Source of the DNA: Flavobacteriaceae bacterium
GTDB lineage: Bacteria; Bacteroidota; Bacteroidia; Flavobacteriales; Flavobacteriaceae
DNA: 33,389 nt
Direction of reading: 5' to 3'
Assembly: GCA_002728855.1 (NCBI GenBank)
Contig: PBWA01000031.1
Coordinates: 1 to 33,389, forward strand
The notes under the pieces: generated by a model
What the model was told of the DNA's origin: nothing
Databases searched by the model: none
What the model saw: the letters and a program-made list of their open reading frames with translations, nothing else
Translations under genes and position numbers: made by a program
Shown here: positions 16,032 to 25,511 of the stretch, one piece after another
Position numbering within the stretch: position 1 is the stretch's first letter
Layout of the letters: each line of letters opens with the position of its first letter

Positions 16032-16475
16032 ATGAAAATTTTATTTGACGACAACTATTTTATGGGTCAAGCAATTGCGGAAGCTAAAAAGGCTTATTTA
16101 GAGGGAGAAATCCCAGTTGGCGCAATTATCACAATAGATCAAAGGATTATTGCCAGAGCACATAATTTAAGCGAAAAGTTAAATGATGTAACTGCTCATG
16201 CAGAAATGCAAGCAATTACTTCTGCATCTAATTTTTTAAATAGTAAATATCTATCAAATTGCACCATATATGTAACTCTAGAACCTTGTGTCATGTGCAT
16301 GGGTGCACTATTCTGGTCTAAAATAGAAAGAATCGTTTATGCTGCTTCAGATCCTAAAAGCGGATTTAGAAAAAGAAAAGTTCTAACTCATCCAAAAACT
16401 AAAATAAGTTATGGAATTAGAGAAGACGAATCATCTAACCTTTTAAAGGCATTTTTCAGAGCCCAAAGGGAATAG
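16032..16475 (+). CDS. tadA: tRNA-specific adenosine-34 deaminase
   Basis: Converts wobble adenosine to inosine in tRNA-Arg(ACG). Starting at ATG 16032 gives 147 residues, the usual family length. The open frame extends upstream to 15912, but that stretch would overlap the polA start and lacks homology. The zinc/catalytic motifs are TAHAEMQA (His56, Glu58) and LEPCVMCMGAL (Cys86, Cys89), and the end LKAFFRAQR is typical of TadA. It is divergent from polA and convergent with the cold-shock gene 33 bases away. Confidence 0.93.
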   Translation: MKILFDDNYFMGQAIAEAKKAYLEGEIPVGAIITIDQRIIARAHNLSEKLNDVTAHAEMQAITSASNFLNSKYLSNCTIYVTLEPCVMCMGALFWSKIERIVYAASDPKSGFRKRKVLTHPKTKISYGIREDESSNLLKAFFRAQRE

Positions 16476-16508
16476 AGTATTTTAGTAAAAAAGCGATTTG
16501 ATTTTTAA

Positions 16509-16700
16509 TTACAGAATAGATATTTTGGAAGCAAGTTTACCTTTCTCCCCCTCTTCTTCAGTATATTCAACTTTATCTCCTTCTTTTATTGTTAATCCCT
16601 CAAGAGCAGATACATGAACAAAAATATCTTCTGAAGTTTCATCATTAGTGATGAAACCGTAACCTTTTGAAACATTAAAAAATTTAACTGTACCAGTCAT
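16509..16700 (-). CDS. Cold-shock domain protein
   Basis: A 63-residue single-domain RNA/ssDNA-binding chaperone. It has the CspA signatures TGTVKFFNVSKGYGFI (RNP1 KGYGFI at 12-17) and DIFVHVSAL (RNP2, 25-33). The C-terminal strand KGKLASKISIL completes the five-stranded barrel. It is a single gene, convergent with tadA, with an exact -7 promoter element about 20 bases upstream of the ATG. Confidence 0.95.
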   Translation of the reverse strand: MTGTVKFFNVSKGYGFITNDETSEDIFVHVSALEGLTIKEGDKVEYTEEEGEKGKLASKISIL

Positions 16701-16720
16701 ATTATTATATTATTTTACCG

Positions 16721-16728
16721 CAAAAATA
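16721..16728 (-). promoter_or_regulatory. Predicted -7 promoter element for the cold-shock gene
   Basis: The minus strand reads TATTTTTG, an exact TAnnTTTG match, 20 bases upstream of the ATG at 16700. At 18 bases further upstream there is ATG in place of the expected TTG, so the -33 element is imperfect. Confidence 0.45.
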
Positions 16729-16757
16729 AGATTTTATAAAAGAAACCATATAAAATT

Positions 16758-16997
16758 CTATTTTTTTTGATTACTATTTTTTATTTTTTTTATGTTTTCC
16801 TCTGTAAGAGTGTAATCTTTTAGGGATTTACCTTTCCATCGATGGTATAAAAAAAAAGGCATATATACGAATGCTCCAATCAATACAGAAACCCCAATAA
16901 ATTTTTCTCCATTAGGCATTTCACTTTTATTTAGATAAAAACCATAGGACAATAATGTTAAGATAATTATGAATAATAGTCTTAATAGAACTTTCAT
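16758..16997 (-). CDS. Small conserved membrane protein downstream of aspS, function unknown
   Basis: A 79-residue protein with two hydrophobic helices (about 3-21 and 35-52), then a basic segment HRWKGKSLKDYTL and a lysine-rich end. Proteins of this size and pattern (GEKFIGVSVLIGAFVYMPFF, DYTLTEENIKK) commonly lie next to aspS in Flavobacteriaceae, but I know of no function. It starts 12 bases after the aspS stop on the same strand, so it is almost certainly in the same transcript. Confidence 0.75.
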   Translation of the reverse strand: MKVLLRLLFIIILTLLSYGFYLNKSEMPNGEKFIGVSVLIGAFVYMPFFLYHRWKGKSLKDYTLTEENIKKIKNSNQKK

Positions 16998-17009
16998 GTG
17001 TAAGAGATT

Positions 17010-18761
17010 TTATTTATTAAGTGACTTTAAATTAAGTTCTTTTAACTGATCCGTTTCTAATTTAGAGGGGGCATCAATCATTACATCTCTAGCGGAATTA
17101 TTTTTTGGAAATGCTATAAAATCTCTTATTGTTTCACTTCCTCCTAAAATCGCTACTAATCTGTCAAGACCAATGGCAATACCACCGTGAGGAGGCGCAC
17201 CATATTTAAATGCATCTATTAAAAAACCAAATTGTTCAATATATTTTTTTTCTGAAAAGCCTAGCAGTGAAAATAATTTCTTTTGGAGTTTAGAGTCATG
17301 AATACGAATTGAGCCTCCTCCAATTTCATTTCCATTTAAGATTAAATCATGAGCATTTGCCCTAACACTTGATGGATCTGTATCAAGTAGATCTATATCT
17401 TCAGTTTTTGGAGAAGTAAAAGGATGATGCATTGCATAATATCTCTTATCATCCTCATTCCATTGTAAAAGAGGAAAATCTATTATCCATAAAGGAGCAT
17501 ATAATTTGGGGTTTCTAAGACCCAGTCTTTCTCCCATTTCAAGGCGAAGCATGCCCATTTGACTTTGAATAGATTTTTTTGCACCAGCCATTATAAGAAT
17601 TAAGTCACCAGCTTTTGATTTTGTTTTTTCAACAGTTTTTTTAAAATCATCATCTGTAAAGAATTTATCAATTGATGACTTAAAGCTTCCATCGCTTAAA
17701 TATTTTATCCAAATTAATCCCTTTGAACCTATCTGTGGTTTTTTAACCCATTCAATTAAAGAGTCAATTTCTTTCCTGGTGTAGGACGAAGCTTCTGGTA
17801 TTGAAATCCCAATAATTGATTCACTTTTATCAAAAACATCAAACCCTTTATTTTTTAATACATCATCTAAATAAGTTAGTTCCATTCCAAAGCGAATATC
17901 AGGTTTATCTGATCCGAATCTACTCATGGATTCAGAATATGTTAGCCTTGGGAAAGAATTGATTTCAATACCTTTTATTTTTTTCAATAAATGTTTAATC
18001 ATCTCCTCAAATTGGATGAGAATATCATCTTGTGTAATAAATGCCATTTCACAGTCAATTTGAGTAAATTCAGGTTGCCTATCAGCTCTAAGATCTTCAT
18101 CTCTAAAACATTTAACAATCTGAAAATATCTATCAATTCCACCTATGATTAATAGTTGTTTAAAAGTTTGAGGTGATTGAGGTAAAGCATAAAATTGACC
18201 AGGATTAATTCTAGATGGAACAACAAAATCTCGAGCCCCTTCAGGAGTAGATTTTATTAAACATGGAGTTTCTACATCTATAAAATTAGCATTGGATAAA
18301 AAATTTCTAATTTCTAAGGTAACTTTGTGTCTGAAAATTAGATTTTCACGTATTGGATCTCTTCTTATATCAAGGTACCTATATTTCATTCTCAGCTCTT
18401 CTCCGCCATCAGTTTCAGTTTCAATGGTAAACGGTGGAGTTTCAGATTTACTTATAACATCTAATTTCTCAACCATTATTTCAATTTCGCCTGTTAAAAG
18501 GTTTGAATTTTTAGACTCTCTTTCCAGAACCTTTCCTTTTATCTGGATTACATACTCTCTTCCTAAACCAAGGGATTTTTGAAAAACTTCTTTAGAAGTT
18601 CTTTGCTCATCAAAAACAAGTTGAGTAATTCCAAATCTGTCTCTCAAATCTATCCAAACAATAAATCCTTTATTTCTTATTTTTTGGACCCAACCACAGA
18701 GAGTTACTTCTTGATTTAATTGAGTTTTTGTTAGCTCACCACATGTATGCGTTCTTAACAT
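17010..18761 (-). CDS. aspS: Aspartyl-tRNA synthetase
   Basis: Class II synthetase charging tRNA-Asp; 583 residues, the usual bacterial size. The N-terminal OB fold opens [20 protein letters not shown] and recognises the anticodon. The catalytic core shows class II motif 2 ([20 protein letters not shown]), the bacterial GAD insertion (middle of the protein), [16 protein letters not shown] and motif 3 GLDRLVAIL. Whether it also charges tRNA-Asn cannot be judged here. A -7 promoter match lies about 18 bases upstream, and the small membrane protein follows. Confidence 0.98.
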   Translation of the reverse strand: MLRTHTCGELTKTQLNQEVTLCGWVQKIRNKGFIVWIDLRDRFGITQLVFDEQRTSKEVFQKSLGLGREYVIQIKGKVLERESKNSNLLTGEIEIMVEKLDVISKSETPPFTIETETDGGEELRMKYRYLDIRRDPIRENLIFRHKVTLEIRNFLSNANFIDVETPCLIKSTPEGARDFVVPSRINPGQFYALPQSPQTFKQLLIIGGIDRYFQIVKCFRDEDLRADRQPEFTQIDCEMAFITQDDILIQFEEMIKHLLKKIKGIEINSFPRLTYSESMSRFGSDKPDIRFGMELTYLDDVLKNKGFDVFDKSESIIGISIPEASSYTRKEIDSLIEWVKKPQIGSKGLIWIKYLSDGSFKSSIDKFFTDDDFKKTVEKTKSKAGDLILIMAGAKKSIQSQMGMLRLEMGERLGLRNPKLYAPLWIIDFPLLQWNEDDKRYYAMHHPFTSPKTEDIDLLDTDPSSVRANAHDLILNGNEIGGGSIRIHDSKLQKKLFSLLGFSEKKYIEQFGFLIDAFKYGAPPHGGIAIGLDRLVAILGGSETIRDFIAFPKNNSARDVMIDAPSKLETDQLKELNLKSLNK

Positions 18762-18778
18762 TTTTTTTAGATTAATTA

Positions 18779-18786
18779 CAAAGGTA
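18779..18786 (-). promoter_or_regulatory. Predicted -7 promoter element for aspS
   Basis: The minus strand reads TACCTTTG, an exact TAnnTTTG match, 18 bases upstream of the aspS ATG in the 62-base gap after the RND gene. The base triplet 18 bases upstream is ATG where TTG would be expected. Confidence 0.45.
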
Positions 18787-18823
18787 ATAAGAACCCCTTT
18801 TTTCCATTACATAAAAGTAATAT

Positions 18824-21800
18824 TTAGAATGCGTTTTTAATTTTCAATTTTAATTTATATGAAATCAAAAAGATTGATGGGACTATGACTAGTGTAAGAA
18901 AAGTAGCAAAAGATAGACCGAAAATCACAGTTTTTGCAAGAGGCCCCCAAAAAGCAACATTATCACCACCGATATAAATTTTAGGATCCCATTGAGAGAA
19001 TAAAGAAAAAAAGTCAAGGTTTAAACCAATTGATAATGGGATTAATCCTAAAATTGTTGTAATAGCAGTTAAAATTACAGGCCTTAGTCTTGCGCTTCCC
19101 CCATTAATTATCTCTTCTTTAACATGATCTAGCGGAAGCAATTCATTTTCTTTAATTTTTAAAGAGATTTTTTTCCTATCTATTAGTAGTTGAATATAGT
19201 CTAGTAAAACAACCCCATTATTAACAACTATACCTGAAAGAGCTATGATGCCCATCATTGTCATCATTATTACAAAGGTCATATCAAAAAGTATTAATCC
19301 CATTAAAACTCCTGTAAAACTTAAGAATATTGAAATTAAAATAATTACAGGTTTAGAAATTGAATTAAATTGAAAGACTAACAATAACATAATCAAACCA
19401 ATCGCCGTCAGTAAAGCAATTGATAAAAAAGCCATATTTTCCTCCTGCTTCTCCATTTCGCCTGTGAATTTAAAATTCACTCCTTTTGGAACATCATAGT
19501 TTCTTAGTACTTCTTTTGTTTTTTCTACTACTTCATTAGCATTAAAACCAGCTAATACAGGTGAGTAAATAGTTACGACCCGAGAAAGATTTCTATGTTT
19601 TATTGCACTGAAAGAAGAAGTATTTTTAAGAGATACTATGGATGCAATTGGAACCTCTTTAATTTTACCGCTTGCTTGATCTCTGAAAGTTACATTTTGA
19701 TTAAATAGAGCATTATTATCATATCGGTATTTTTTATCAAAGCGAATATTTATATCATAATCTTCCCCCTGCTTTTTATAAATTCCTGCTTTCCCACCAA
19801 AAATGGATGCTCTTAATTGACGCCCAACCATAGAGCTAGAGACACCTAGCTCTCCTGATTTTTTTCTATCTAAACTTACTTTTAAACCAGGTTTATTCTT
19901 ATTCACATCAATTTTTAATTCTTCAATTCCTGTTACATTTTCTTTATTGATGAAATTTTTCATAGATTCAGCAGTTCTAATGAGTTCATCATAATCTCTT
20001 CCATTGATTTCAATATTTATCGGATATCCAACGGGCGGACCTGTTTGATCTTTTTCAACAGAAATTGATAATCCAGGATATTTATTCTTTAAATTCTTTT
20101 GGATTTCACTCCTTAATTTTTCACTTGATAAACCTTCCCTAAATTTAAACTCTCGCATTGATAAAACTATTTTTGCCTTGTGAGGCATTTCATTTGAAGG
20201 GCCACTATCCGATTCTGTATTTCCCGCACCTTCTCCAACCTGCGCAACAGCATCTTCAATCATAAAATTGAAATTTTTATTCTTGTATTTATCAGAGTTG
20301 ATTATGGTGAAGATTTGATTTTCAATTTCTTTAGTAATCTTATTTGTCTTGAATATACTTGTTCCTTCAGGATATTCTATATAAGTTATAATTTGATTCG
20401 GCTCTGCACTTGGGAAAAATTCAACCTTTGGAGGTAAAATTCCCATTAATACAAAGGAACTGAATAATAAAAAGAAGGTTCCAGATAAAAATTTGTAAGG
20501 ATTGTATCCTGAAAGAGCAAATGAGAGAAATTTTCGATATTTATTTTCCAGCCAAACCAAAAAAGTATTTTGGAATTTTAAGGCAAGTTTTCTAATGAAA
20601 AACTTATAGGCCCAGAATGATAAAGTGATAAGAATCATAAGAGTTCCAATTCCTCTAAGCTCCCCTTTACTAAAAATTAATAGTGTTCCCATTCCACCAA
20701 GAATTAGGGTTAATCTGTATAAACTTTTTTTGCTCATTTCACTATCAGAAACTTGCATAAATTCTGAAACGAGCGTTGAGTTAAATAATAGAGCAACTAT
20801 CAGCGAAGATCCTAAAACAATTGAGAGTGTTATGGGGAAAAAAATCATGAATTCACCAATTACACCTGGCCATGATCCAAGAGGTACGAATGCAGCTACT
20901 GTTGTAGCTGTAGAAAAAATAATGGGATAAGCAATTTCTCCAATCCCAGCTTTAGCTGCTTGAATTCTTGACATTCCCTCTTTTTCCATTAAACGGTAGA
21001 CATTTTCAACCACTACTATTCCATTATCTACAAGCATTCCTAATCCCATGATAAGTCCAAATAGGATCATTCTATTCATTGTATAACCAAGCATTGATAT
21101 TATTGCAAAGGACATAAACATAGACATTGGGATAGCAAAGCCAACAAAAAGAGAATTTCTAAAACCCAGAAAAAACATTAAAACGGTGATTACTAGAATG
21201 ACACCAAAAATGATATTATTTACAAAATCATTAATTAAATTTAAAGTTCTACTCGATTGGTCATTCGAGACACCAATATTTAAATTTTCAGGGAAGTAAG
21301 TTTTTTTAAGATCATTTATTATCAATCTAATTTGTTCAGAAGCATCAATTAAATTTTTACCTCCTCTTTTTTTTACATCTAATAAAACAACTTTATTCCC
21401 AAAAGATCTAGCATATGAGGTAGGATCTTTTTCTTTAAATGAAACAGTTGCTATTTCACTCAAATATACAGCCCCCTTATCACTTTTAATCACAAAGTTT
21501 TCAAGTTCTTTAGGACTCTCAATTTCCCCTACCAGTCGGACATTTCTTCTTTTCCCATCACCGATTATGCTTCCTGATGAAATAGTATTATTTCCATCTT
21601 GAATAGATTTTATAACGTCGTTGAGGCTAATTTTTGAGGCAGTCATTTTGTATATATCAACAGCTACTTCAACTTCAAATTCTTGAATTCCCCTTATATC
21701 TACAGCTTTGATTTGAGGTAATCTTTCAATTTTTTCTTCCAAAAATTCCGCATATTCTTTTAACTTCTCAATTGGAAAGTCTCCAACTAAACTGATATTT

Positions 21801-22249
21801 AGCATAGGAATTAGCTCAGAAAAATCAAACTCAAAAATTGATGGCTCAACTTTGGCATTATTAAATATTGGCCAATCAGGTCCTGAAACTACACCATCAA
21901 CTAAGTCTTTTGTTTTTTGTTTCGCTATGTCTATTGTTATGTTTTCATCAAACTCTATTGTTATTGCAGCAAAATCTTCTTCAGATTTTGATGTTAAATT
22001 CACCATATTCGAAACTCCTCTTAAGACTTCTTCAAGAGGATCTACTATTAACCGTTCAATATCCTCAGCTGTATTTCCAGGGAAAACAGCTGTCACAAAA
22101 ACACGAGTATCATTAACTTCTGGAAAATCTTCTCTTGGCATATTTCTGTAAGAATTAATTCCAAGAATAAAAAAGATAGAAATAATCACATATATGATTT
22201 TCTTGTGATCAATGGCCCAACTGGATAATAAAAATTCCTTATTTTTCAT
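18824..22249 (-). CDS. RND efflux transporter permease subunit (AcrB/HAE-like)
   Basis: Inner-membrane pump of 1141 residues that expels hydrophobic or toxic compounds through a tripartite channel. It has the usual two repeated halves: TM1 near residues 17-34, large periplasmic loops (about 40-340 and 610-930), and TM bundles around 340-500 and after 930. It is about 100 residues longer than AcrB, partly from an extra hydrophobic stretch near residues 515-560. The TM4 motif is MLVDNGIVVVEN (Asp408, Asn409), where AcrB has two aspartates, and TM10 reads GIVVNNGVVLLDY, where AcrB has a lysine. It is the last gene of the tetR-tolC-MFP-RND operon, 13 bases after the MFP stop. Confidence 0.95.
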   Translation of the reverse strand: MKNKEFLLSSWAIDHKKIIYVIISIFFILGINSYRNMPREDFPEVNDTRVFVTAVFPGNTAEDIERLIVDPLEEVLRGVSNMVNLTSKSEEDFAAITIEFDENITIDIAKQKTKDLVDGVVSGPDWPIFNNAKVEPSIFEFDFSELIPMLNISLVGDFPIEKLKEYAEFLEEKIERLPQIKAVDIRGIQEFEVEVAVDIYKMTASKISLNDVIKSIQDGNNTISSGSIIGDGKRRNVRLVGEIESPKELENFVIKSDKGAVYLSEIATVSFKEKDPTSYARSFGNKVVLLDVKKRGGKNLIDASEQIRLIINDLKKTYFPENLNIGVSNDQSSRTLNLINDFVNNIIFGVILVITVLMFFLGFRNSLFVGFAIPMSMFMSFAIISMLGYTMNRMILFGLIMGLGMLVDNGIVVVENVYRLMEKEGMSRIQAAKAGIGEIAYPIIFSTATTVAAFVPLGSWPGVIGEFMIFFPITLSIVLGSSLIVALLFNSTLVSEFMQVSDSEMSKKSLYRLTLILGGMGTLLIFSKGELRGIGTLMILITLSFWAYKFFIRKLALKFQNTFLVWLENKYRKFLSFALSGYNPYKFLSGTFFLLFSSFVLMGILPPKVEFFPSAEPNQIITYIEYPEGTSIFKTNKITKEIENQIFTIINSDKYKNKNFNFMIEDAVAQVGEGAGNTESDSGPSNEMPHKAKIVLSMREFKFREGLSSEKLRSEIQKNLKNKYPGLSISVEKDQTGPPVGYPINIEINGRDYDELIRTAESMKNFINKENVTGIEELKIDVNKNKPGLKVSLDRKKSGELGVSSSMVGRQLRASIFGGKAGIYKKQGEDYDINIRFDKKYRYDNNALFNQNVTFRDQASGKIKEVPIASIVSLKNTSSFSAIKHRNLSRVVTIYSPVLAGFNANEVVEKTKEVLRNYDVPKGVNFKFTGEMEKQEENMAFLSIALLTAIGLIMLLLVFQFNSISKPVIILISIFLSFTGVLMGLILFDMTFVIMMTMMGIIALSGIVVNNGVVLLDYIQLLIDRKKISLKIKENELLPLDHVKEEIINGGSARLRPVILTAITTILGLIPLSIGLNLDFFSLFSQWDPKIYIGGDNVAFWGPLAKTVIFGLSFATFLTLVIVPSIFLISYKLKLKIKNAF

Positions 22250-22262
22250 TCACCTTTTTAAA

Positions 22263-23435
22263 TTAAAAGTTATTCTGTTGAATTTTAACTCTTTGTTTGT
22301 CTTGGATTCTTTCACTCCCTTCATCTATTATTAAATCTCCATCAGATAAACCACTAATTACTTCAATTTTTTCACCATCATCTTTACCTACTTTAATAAA
22401 AACTTTTTCACTGGTAAAAATATTTTCAATATCAGTTGCAATTAATTTAAAGACATAAAAACTCCCATTTGCGTCTTCTTTTAAAATTCTGAGAGGAATC
22501 AAGATTGACTTTGAATTTGAGTAGTCATTGATTTTTAATTTGGTGGTTAGATTTAATTTCAATGTTTTATCTAGATTCAATATTGGGGCTTCAATTCTAA
22601 AACTTCTGTTGTTTGGATTGATAAAATTACCTACTTGATTTATTTGAGTTTCATATGTTTTCTCAATCATTGGAATGTCAACAAATAATGGTATACCAGT
22701 TTTTACAGTTTTAGAATATTTTTCTGGCACATCTGCTTCAATGTATAAATTTTCAAGATTTACAATTCTTAAAATAGGGGTCAAGCCAGTAATTAAGTTT
22801 GATCCTGTATTGGAGATTATTTCATCAATTGACCCTTTAAAAGGAGCAAAAATTTTTGTTTTTTTTACTTGCTCTTGTAATTGAGCTACACTTTTTTCTT
22901 GAGTCTTATATATTGTTTTTGCCTCTAAATATTCTATTTCTGAACCAATTTTTTGTTCCCAAAGGTTTTTGATTCTATTAAATTTTATTTCAGACAGCTC
23001 TGCTTGAAGTTCAAGTTGAGACAATTGATTTTTAAGTCCAGAGTCATCGATTTCAGCTAGAAGATCACCCTGATTTACTTGACTTCCTTCCTTGACATAT
23101 ATTTTCTTCAGAATTCCATTTAATTCAGGGAGAAGAATTAAATTTTTACGAGACTTTATATCTCCTTGTATTTCAATGAAATGATTAAAAGACTCTCTTT
23201 TAATTTTGTATGCAGTAATTATTTGGAGTCTTTCATTTTGATCTAATTTAGAAAGAGCAGAATTAATTTTTTCAAGTTCATTATTCAAAGAGTTTAACTG
23301 ATCCCTTAGGTTTTCTTTTGCTAGTCTTAGTTCAGAAATATTGTTATAGTCAATATTTTTTATTGAATCATTTTTAGTCTCAGAACAACTGAAATTAAAA
23401 GAGATTATAATTATTAAAGCAAATAATTTTTTCAT
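22263..23435 (-). CDS. RND efflux periplasmic adaptor (membrane fusion protein), lipoprotein
   Basis: A 390-residue adaptor linking the RND pump to the TolC-like channel. It starts with a lipoprotein signal (LFALIIIISFNFSCSE, Cys17), then a coiled-coil region near 25-65. The lipoyl/barrel-sandwich half-motif GILKKIYVKEGSQVNQGDLL follows, then an alpha-hairpin (about 130-190), the second half-motif KIFAPFKGSIDEIISNTGS, and beta-barrel domains. It lies between the tolC and RND genes, with gaps of 9 and 13 bases, as expected for one operon. Confidence 0.94.
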   Translation of the reverse strand: MKKLFALIIIISFNFSCSETKNDSIKNIDYNNISELRLAKENLRDQLNSLNNELEKINSALSKLDQNERLQIITAYKIKRESFNHFIEIQGDIKSRKNLILLPELNGILKKIYVKEGSQVNQGDLLAEIDDSGLKNQLSQLELQAELSEIKFNRIKNLWEQKIGSEIEYLEAKTIYKTQEKSVAQLQEQVKKTKIFAPFKGSIDEIISNTGSNLITGLTPILRIVNLENLYIEADVPEKYSKTVKTGIPLFVDIPMIEKTYETQINQVGNFINPNNRSFRIEAPILNLDKTLKLNLTTKLKINDYSNSKSILIPLRILKEDANGSFYVFKLIATDIENIFTSEKVFIKVGKDDGEKIEVISGLSDGDLIIDEGSERIQDKQRVKIQQNNF

Positions 23436-23444
23436 TTTTTAAGT

Positions 23445-24788
23445 TTATGGATTAGGCAAATTTATTAGTGTTTCCAATGTTATTTTTCTTTCAATTAAAT
23501 TTTGAATTGAGCTCAGATATTTACTTTGAGAGCTGTAGAGTTGAAGTTGAGCTTGTCTAAGTTCAAAACTACCTACTATTCCCTCAAAATATTTCACTTG
23601 ATTTTTATCTTCAATGCGTTCTGCTAATCCAAGATTTTCTTTCTCAGTAAAATAATTTTCAACAGCAAGTTGATATTCATTTACAGCTGTTTCAATTTCC
23701 ATTCTTATTCTGTATTGAGTTTCATTAAGTTTAGTTTCAGCTTGTTGCATATTTATTTTTGCTTTTTGAGAATTAACCTTCTTTGAAAAAGAACTAAACA
23801 ATGGAATGTCAAGACTTAATCCAAAAAGTGAAGAACCAAACCATTTCTGATTATTTTTTGTAAAATCAAAATTTTCATTATTGCCTGTATAAGCCCCATT
23901 TATAAAAGCTTTTATACTTGGTAAAAATTTTGATTTTTCATACTTGTATAAAAGAGATTCTGACAGTAAATTATTTTCTGCAATTTTAATATCAATATTA
24001 TTAGAAATAGTGGAAATATTTAAATTCCCAAAAATCAAATTTGATTCATCTATAATTTCTGAAATTTGACTACTTAAAATAAGTTCTTGCTCGACAGGAA
24101 TGCCAAGATTAAATTTCAGCATTTCATGAATTATCTTACTCAAGTTTACAGCGTATTTTAATTGAGTGTTAATGTTAGCTAACGTTAGTTGAATTTGTTC
24201 AACACTTTCTTCTTCTTCAAATCCATTTTTAAATAATTGATGGATTTCAGAGACATTCTCTTCTAATCTTTCCTTATTCTTGTTTAGTAGTTTTATATTT
24301 TCCTCTGCTAAAAGTGCAGCAGCATAATTCTTTACAATTATCTTTTTTGTCTCTAGTTTAGTTTTTTCATAAATATTTTCTGAGATTTTTAGAAAAATTT
24401 TACTAGCCTCCAAGCCAACAATATATGAGCCATCAAAAATCAGTTGATCCATTCTAACAGACCCAATAACTCTTTGTTTTGTTCCAAAACTTATTTCAGC
24501 AAATTCTCCTGGTTTTCCTCCAAAAAATTCTGCAGGGACAAGTGATACTGGCATTTCTAGAAAGTTTTGATAGTTGACTTCAGCATAAATTTGGGGGAGT
24601 CCTATTGCTATTGTGTTCCACCTGTCTTTTTGAGCTTTTTCAATTTCTCTATTAGCATTTTTAACTGAAAAATTATTGCTTAGTCCATATTCAATTGCTT
24701 GATCTAATGTGAGCGAATTTGGAAAATTTTGTGAATTTCCAATAATCCCTATAAAAATTATACAAAAGGCTAATTTTTTAATTTTCAT
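23445..24788 (-). CDS. TolC-family outer-membrane efflux protein
   Basis: A 447-residue channel protein. A signal peptide (about 1-20, ending near GNSQ) is followed by the family opening SLTLDQAIEYGLSNNFSVKN and two long repeats rich in heptad-like helices (about 125-225 and 345-440), each the half of a TolC barrel/tunnel repeat. Its ATG overlaps the end of the tetR gene by 11 bases, and the adaptor gene follows after 9 bases. It forms the outer-membrane exit of the pump. Confidence 0.94.
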   Translation of the reverse strand: MKIKKLAFCIIFIGIIGNSQNFPNSLTLDQAIEYGLSNNFSVKNANREIEKAQKDRWNTIAIGLPQIYAEVNYQNFLEMPVSLVPAEFFGGKPGEFAEISFGTKQRVIGSVRMDQLIFDGSYIVGLEASKIFLKISENIYEKTKLETKKIIVKNYAAALLAEENIKLLNKNKERLEENVSEIHQLFKNGFEEEESVEQIQLTLANINTQLKYAVNLSKIIHEMLKFNLGIPVEQELILSSQISEIIDESNLIFGNLNISTISNNIDIKIAENNLLSESLLYKYEKSKFLPSIKAFINGAYTGNNENFDFTKNNQKWFGSSLFGLSLDIPLFSSFSKKVNSQKAKINMQQAETKLNETQYRIRMEIETAVNEYQLAVENYFTEKENLGLAERIEDKNQVKYFEGIVGSFELRQAQLQLYSSQSKYLSSIQNLIERKITLETLINLPNP

Positions 24789-25389
24789 CTTTTATTCTTA
24801 GTTTATTTTTTTCTAAAAAAGCGAGTCCTTTTTTTGTAACTATTGCTCTTAGATGATAATCAATGTAGCTTTCCAATAAGTGTAATATTTTAAAACTTTT
24901 GGGAGGGAATAGCTCAATATTTCTTACTCCTTGAAGACCATTTATGTATATTCTTGAAAGAAATTCAGGGTTTATTGATTTTCTGAAAAAACCCATCTTA
25001 ATTCCTTCTTTTAGATTATTTTCAAAATTAACAAGCATTGTTTCAAATTCTTTTTTTGTAATTTCCGCAAAGATTTTTGGATAATATTTTTGAAGTTGAT
25101 ATCTCTGTGACTCATTGTCTTTGTTCAAAAATTGAAAAGCAACTTTTTTAATTTCATAAAGGGATATTATAGGGTTTGAATTGTTTTTTTGAACTTTTGA
25201 AACTATTGAATTGACATCTTTGAATATTTTAAAAACGCCTGCTCTTACTAAATCTGTTTTATTTTTAAAATGAGTATAAATTGTTTTTTTTGAAATGGAC
25301 ATTTCATTTGCTATATCATCCATGGTAACATTTTTACACCCATATTGTAAAAAAAGATTCGATGCATTATTGATAATTTCTTTTTTCAT
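24778..25389 (-). CDS. TetR-family transcriptional regulator of the efflux operon
   Basis: A 203-residue repressor-type protein. I use ATG 25389; an in-frame TTG at 25404 would add five residues. The helix-turn-helix lies in NASNLFLQYGCKNVTMDDIA and MSISKKTIYTHFKNKTDL (about 8-48), matching the TetR_N domain. The C-terminal ligand domain is variable, as usual. It is the first gene of the tetR-tolC-MFP-RND transcript and overlaps tolC by 11 bases. That arrangement predicts autoregulation and induction by a pump substrate. A 9-base inverted repeat about 60 bases upstream is a candidate operator. Confidence 0.92.
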   Translation of the reverse strand: MKKEIINNASNLFLQYGCKNVTMDDIANEMSISKKTIYTHFKNKTDLVRAGVFKIFKDVNSIVSKVQKNNSNPIISLYEIKKVAFQFLNKDNESQRYQLQKYYPKIFAEITKKEFETMLVNFENNLKEGIKMGFFRKSINPEFLSRIYINGLQGVRNIELFPPKSFKILHLLESYIDYHLRAIVTKKGLAFLEKNKLRIKDEN

Positions 25390-25446
25390 AAAAAAGAGTT
25401 TCAAAAAAAGATTTTACTCTTTAAAATTTTTGGCGAATTTAATAAA

Positions 25447-25472
25447 GAAACTTTTAATACAGCAAAAGTTTC
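25447..25472. promoter_or_regulatory. Perfect 9-base inverted repeat, candidate TetR operator
   Basis: GAAACTTTT (25447-25455) and AAAAGTTTC (25464-25472) are exact reverse complements separated by 8 bases, in the 122-base gap between the divergent tetR and polyprenyl synthase genes. Size and position fit a TetR-family operator. A/T richness raises the chance of coincidence, though the arms include G/C pairs at matching places. Confidence 0.45.
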
Positions 25473-25511
25473 CAAAGTTTTTTTTACTTTTCCATAATAT
25501 ATTCTATTTCA

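Noticed and set aside
20625-22151. Plus-strand open frames of about 80-100 codons opposite the RND permease
   Set aside because: They are complement frames of a well-supported 1141-residue gene; two of them overlap each other in different frames.
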